A stretch of DNA of 15,383 nt from an uncultured Lachnospiraceae bacterium (GTDB lineage Bacteria; Bacillota; Clostridia; Lachnospirales; Lachnospiraceae): the NCBI GenBank assembly GCA_934434905.1, contig CAKSAI010000043.1, positions 1-15,383 on the forward strand, written 5' to 3'. Position numbers and translations under genes: made by a program. Position 1 is the first letter of the stretch, and each line of letters begins with the position of its first letter. This document shows positions 15,039 through 15,383 of the stretch, in pieces. Under the pieces are notes generated by a model. That model did no database searches, had not been told where the DNA came from, and saw nothing but the letters and a program-made list of their open reading frames with translations.

Positions 15039-15383
15039 ATGTTTAGAAGAAAAGTATATGAAGAACTCCTGAAATGGAAAAAAGAATGGAATGGCAAGTA
15101 TGCATGTTTGCTTGAGGGGGCGAGACGTGTCGGAAAGACAACAATCGCAGAAGAATTCGCGCGTAATGAATATGACTCTTATATCCTGATTGATTTTTCA
15201 AATACCAGTAAGGAAATAATGGATATATTTGATGACATTTCGAAGCATGACCGTTTCTTTTTAAGATTGCAGATGGAAACTGGTGTACAGCTTTACGAAA
15301 GAAAATCAGTTATTATTTTTGATGAAATTCAGTTGTTTCCAAAGGCGAGACAGGCGATCAAACATCTTGTAAAGGATGGGAGA
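15039..15383 (+). CDS. AAA-family ATPase, N-terminal part (runs off right edge)
   Basis: The ATG at 15039 follows AGGTGA closely, and 115 codons are open to the last base of the window, so the 3' end is outside. The Walker A motif is GARRVGKTT (residues 27-35) and Walker B is VIIFDEIQLFP (91-101) with Asp95 and Glu96. The GxRRVGKTT form with a following DEIQ segment is typical of the AAA_14 ATPases that usually continue into a DUF4143 domain, abundant in Clostridia and Bacteroides as multiple chromosomal or island-borne copies. Their role is unsettled (DNA-linked or defence functions have been suggested). It has its own promoter and lies in AT-rich accessory-looking DNA. Confidence 0.85.
   Translation, partial: MFRRKVYEELLKWKKEWNGKYACLLEGARRVGKTTIAEEFARNEYDSYILIDFSNTSKEIMDIFDDISKHDRFFLRLQMETGVQLYERKSVIIFDEIQLFPKARQAIKHLVKDGR

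Overview
The window looks like part of a low-to-mid GC Firmicutes chromosome, most likely a gut Lachnospiraceae-type Clostridium relative. This is inferred from Gram-positive Shine-Dalgarno sequences before nearly every gene, sigma-A type promoters with TGn-extended -10 boxes, a membrane-anchored modular surface protein with a Lys-rich tail, and the repertoire itself (GxGYxYP-type lipoprotein, GH29 fucosidase, GHL6-type hydrolase, AAA ATPase of the AAA_14/DUF4143 kind). No species can be assigned from the sequence alone.

Region 1 (1-9704) is a tightly packed four-gene operon on the + strand that enters from the left edge and ends at a clear rho-independent terminator. Its order is: the 3' part of a large multi-module surface protein with a C-terminal membrane anchor; a large lipoprotein with a GxGYxYP-type N-terminal half and a module-rich C-terminal half; a cytoplasmic GH29 alpha-L-fucosidase; and a second cytoplasmic glycoside hydrolase (GHL6-like catalytic part plus beta-galactosidase-trimerisation-like domain, possibly a GH151-type fucosidase). 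Gaps are only 13-18 bases. The layout suggests capture and processing of a fucosylated host or plant glycan at the cell surface, followed by defucosylation inside the cell. The required transporter is not in the window and would be expected upstream.

Region 2 (about 9740-11231) is a two-gene operon: an aspartate/glutamate-type racemase starting at TTG, and a prolyl-tRNA editing (ProX/YbaK-type) deacylase whose annotated N-terminus is built of 33-bp tandem repeats, with an alternative GTG start after them.

Region 3 (11301-13090) is guaA (GMP synthase) with its own strong promoter and terminator, a housekeeping anchor.

Region 4 (13091-15383) is visibly AT-richer and accessory-looking. It holds a convergent XRE-family regulator with a near-consensus promoter and a palindromic operator-like site, a NUDIX hydrolase gene cut off and joined out of frame to the tail of a DUF3658-type gene, a repeat-containing AT-rich spacer, and the start of an AAA-family ATPase that runs off the right edge. 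The 3' end of guaA is a known integration site for genomic islands, so this edge may be an island boundary, but no integrase is visible. No CRISPR array, rRNA, tRNA or intact insertion sequence was seen.
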